64,000 bases of DNA. Source: Phytophthora sp. 'mugwort' (lineage: Eukaryota; Oomycota; Peronosporomycetes; Peronosporales; Peronosporaceae). Under the pieces are notes generated by a model. That model worked only from the letters and a program-made list of their open reading frames with translations. It had not been told where the DNA came from and ran no database searches. Shown piece after piece: positions 61,982 through 64,000 of the stretch (positions are counted from its first letter, which is position 1; every line of letters begins with the position of its first letter). The translations under genes were made by a program, and so were the position numbers. The DNA lies in contig JAUCEF010000013.1 of the NCBI GenBank assembly GCA_033558025.1, positions 3,961,001 through 4,025,000 of the forward strand. The letters are read 5' to 3'.

Positions 61982-63696
61982 ATGGCGAGCGAGGGGCCGT
62001 GGAAGAAGGCCGACGTGGTCGCGGCGGGGGACGTCTCCGTGAAGCTTCCGAAGGGCAAGCGACGCTATGTGACCGCGTTCCTATGCCTCTGCGTCGCCAC
62101 TATCTGCTACGCCGACCGTACGTAAATATATGCATCATGTCGTTGCGGACGCGGAGTCAAATTGTGGCTGTGGTGATGGGGAGGGGGACAGGCACCAACA
62201 TGGGTATCGCGTTACCGGCATTTGTGACCAATAAGAAGGAGCAGGGTGAAGTGCTGTCCGCCTTCTTCTATGGCTACATGTGCACCCAAGTACGTCTGCC
62301 TACCACAGCAGATCCTTCAAGCCTGGCAGAAGTTAATGTTGATGACTTGTTTTTTATGTTGCTGTAGATCCCAGGAGGGTATTTCGCTGCCAGGTTCGGT
62401 GCCAAGATTGTGCTGCTGACGGGTGTTATCGTCTGGACACTGTTTGTACGTGCTCATTGAGTTTGCTCAAGGGATGCGATTGTACTCTGACGTTCTCTCT
62501 TCTTATTGCCGTTCCAGGATTTGTCGACAATTGTGGCGGCGAAATGCCTTACGTGTCTGTTCTTCACGAGAGCGGGGATGGGACTCGGGGAAGGTATACT
62601 ATTCCCGTGCATGCACCAAATTGCCGGTGCATGGTACCCGGTGCAGGAACGGAGTCGACTTGTGTCGCTGGTGGCAAGTGGCTCAGATCTGGGTACGATC
62701 TCCGCGCTGATTATTTCGCCTGCCATTATGGAGGCCAGTGGTTGGCAACGTATTTTTATTGTGTTCGGCGTGCTCAGTTTCATTTGGGTCGTGGTGTATG
62801 CTATCATGGGAGTGAGTCGACCCGAGGAGGACCCCCACATCACCGCTGAGGAACGAAGTTTCATCATTCGTAACCGTACAGTTGACCCCGATACTCATCG
62901 GCGGCAAAGCTCGAGTGCTGAGCTGGACACTCATGGGATGAACTGGCGTGTGCTGCTGACCTCGCGGCCTGCGTGGGCGATCTATGTTGCCCACATGTGC
63001 TACAACTACAGTTGGTACATTCTACTGGGCTGGATCCCGCAATACTTTAACCAGGTCCTGAACCTCGACCTGACCAAGAAGGGCGGGTTTGCCGCTGCGC
63101 TGCCCTACATGTGCGGCTACACTGGAACGCTTCTCTTTGGGCGGCTCGGAGATCTGCTGGTCACTCACGGCTATCGTGAAATGCACGTGCGTCAAGCTAT
63201 GAACGCGTTTTCGTTCCTTGGATGCGCTTTCTTCCTTTTCTCGCTGCGCTTTGCCAAGACCGCTCCCATGGCAGTGACCTTACTGTGTCTGACGCTGTTC
63301 ACTAGTCGTGCTGCTATGGCTGGATATTGGGTTAACATGATCGATGTCGCGCCAAATCATGCTGCTCATGTTATGGGAGTCTCCAACACCTTTGGGACCA
63401 TCCCGGGCATCGTTGGCAATGTGGTCACAGGCGCTATTCTCCAGGCGACGGGGTCATGGGACCTCGTGTTCGCGATCGCTGCACTCGTCCTGGTATTTGG
63501 TGCGGCGTTCTTCCATTGCTACGCCTCGGATAAGTCAATCTACTCACGACCCAGCAGCAGCAACGCGGAAGGTTACAGCAGTGCCAGCACCACTTCAAGC
63601 AGCTTCCCTGGCAGCCCTAACTACGGCCTGACGCTGTCGTCCTCGATCCCTGAACTTCGCGACGAAGAGGAGAACCTGCTTGAGAACCCGATGTGA
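61982..63696 (+). CDS. MFS transporter of the SLC17 / anion:cation symporter family, four exons
   Basis: Twelve-helix organic-anion or phosphate-type symporter; substrate unknown. Exons 61982-62117, 62192-62289, 62368-62445 and 62518-63696; 496 residues. Joins give VATICYADR+TNMGIALPAF (the R-x-N of helix 1), GYMCTQ+IPGGYFAARFGAK (IPGG and the G-x-x-x-D/R/G-R/K loop), and VIVWTLF+DLSTIVAAKC. Then RAGMGLGEGILFPCMHQIAG then AWYPVQERSR (helix 4/5, W-x-P-x-x-E-R signature), YNYSWYILLGWIPQYFNQVL and SNTFGTIPGIVGNVVTGAIL. The C-terminal 60 residues are Ser-rich and acidic, cytosolic. All introns have GTACGT donors and AG acceptors. Confidence 0.88.
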
Positions 63697-63774
63697 AGAT
63701 GAACATGTGGAGAATGATCAAAGGAAAAACGAAATACAGGTAGAATTTCTCAAAAACGATACGACTTGTTAACC

Positions 63775-64000
63775 TTAATATTCATTTTGTCGCAAGCTGT
63801 ACCGACCCAAAGCGATCTTCTGAAGCTGGTGATGTGAGATCTCTTCGCTTGGGCATCTCTTCCGCATCTGTACGAACAAGTCGGTGGCTGCTACCCAGTT
63901 CTCTTGCTGTTCCTCGGCGTAAATGCGTTGGATATAGCTTTCTGCATCGGGGTAGACGCGGTAGGCCGTGGCATCCTGCATCGTAGCGAATATTCGAGCC
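63775..64000 (-). CDS. C-terminal part of an unrecognised gene, open at the window edge
   Basis: The minus strand is open from the window edge to a stop at 63775. The last 68 residues from an internal Met read MQDATAYRVYPDAESYIQRI and QENWVAATDLFVQMRKRCPS, helical and charged, ending SLRQNEY. The codon use is gene-like and the stop is 78 bp from the convergent transporter stop. No domain can be named from this fragment; the start lies to the right of the window. Confidence 0.55.
   Translation of the reverse strand, partial: ARIFATMQDATAYRVYPDAESYIQRIYAEEQQENWVAATDLFVQMRKRCPSEEISHHQLQKIALGRYSLRQNEY

Overview
ORGANISM. This is nuclear DNA of an oomycete, most likely Phytophthora or a close Peronosporales relative. 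The genes are eukaryotic and compact, with few short introns (about 36-110 nt, GTRNGT donors, CAG/TAG acceptors), intergenic gaps of 80-300 bp and GC-rich third codon positions. The mobile elements (piggyBac, hAT, Crypton, Helitron, mariner, pogo, Ty1/copia) are typical of Phytophthora. An embedded piece of mitochondrial cox1 reads as oomycete cox1. Several coding ends depend on introns that I placed by eye from splice sites and family alignment, so exon joins are inference. LAYOUT. Positions 1-28,000 are a repeat-rich, gene-poor block made almost entirely of broken transposons: piggyBac (1-2336, minus), hAT (3517-5291, minus), a Crypton tyrosine-recombinase element (5675-7836, plus), a tRNA-like sequence, a dead SET-domain gene (about 9858-10320), a dead Helitron (10990-12800) ending in a perfect 60-bp palindrome, two mariner remnants, two head-to-head copies of a poorly characterised transposase-like family (16405-19748), a pogo remnant, and a compound Ty1/copia region (20977-28060). 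The copia region has two near-identical LTRs, inverted internal parts, a 365-bp cox1 insertion and a tandem/inverted hairpin repeat. Positions 29,200-35,000 form a first gene island: a membrane-anchored cathepsin-X-like protease, a protein-isoaspartate methyltransferase, a broken 2-oxoglutarate oxygenase, cyclin H and the spliceosomal cwf18/CCDC12 protein. Positions 35,600-38,900 are again repeats, with a second pogo element and one weak secreted-effector-like ORF. From 39,600 to the end lies a gene-dense housekeeping region. Its genes are a seven-finger WRKY19-like protein, a sugar transporter, a ZNRD2-like zinc-ribbon protein, RNase H2 subunit C, an Eyes-absent phosphatase, a PPIL6-type cyclophilin, proteasome ATPase Rpt4, a cationic amino-acid transporter, an unrecognised 626-residue protein, DEAD-box helicase Dbp9/DDX56, kinesin-5, an SLC17-like transporter and the end of one more gene. 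HOW THE GENES RELATE. They are not an operon or a pathway cluster. Adjacent genes are often divergent (ZNRD2/RNASEH2C 90 bp apart, RPT4/CAT 182 bp, DBP9/kinesin-5 221 bp) or convergent with under 130 bp between stops (EYA/PPIL6, the 626-residue protein/DBP9, SLC17-like/last gene). Cell-cycle and replication genes recur (cyclin H, RNase H2C, kinesin-5), and E2F-like TTCCCGC cores lie in two of the shared promoters. MOST NOTABLE. (1) The head-to-head transposase-like pair with candidate terminal inverted repeats. (2) cox1 DNA inserted in a copia gag/protease region, with an open but accidental fusion frame. (3) The perfect 60-bp palindrome. (4) The 54/42/42-bp tandem array closed by an inverted copy. 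(5) The E2F-like inverted repeat in a 90-bp promoter.
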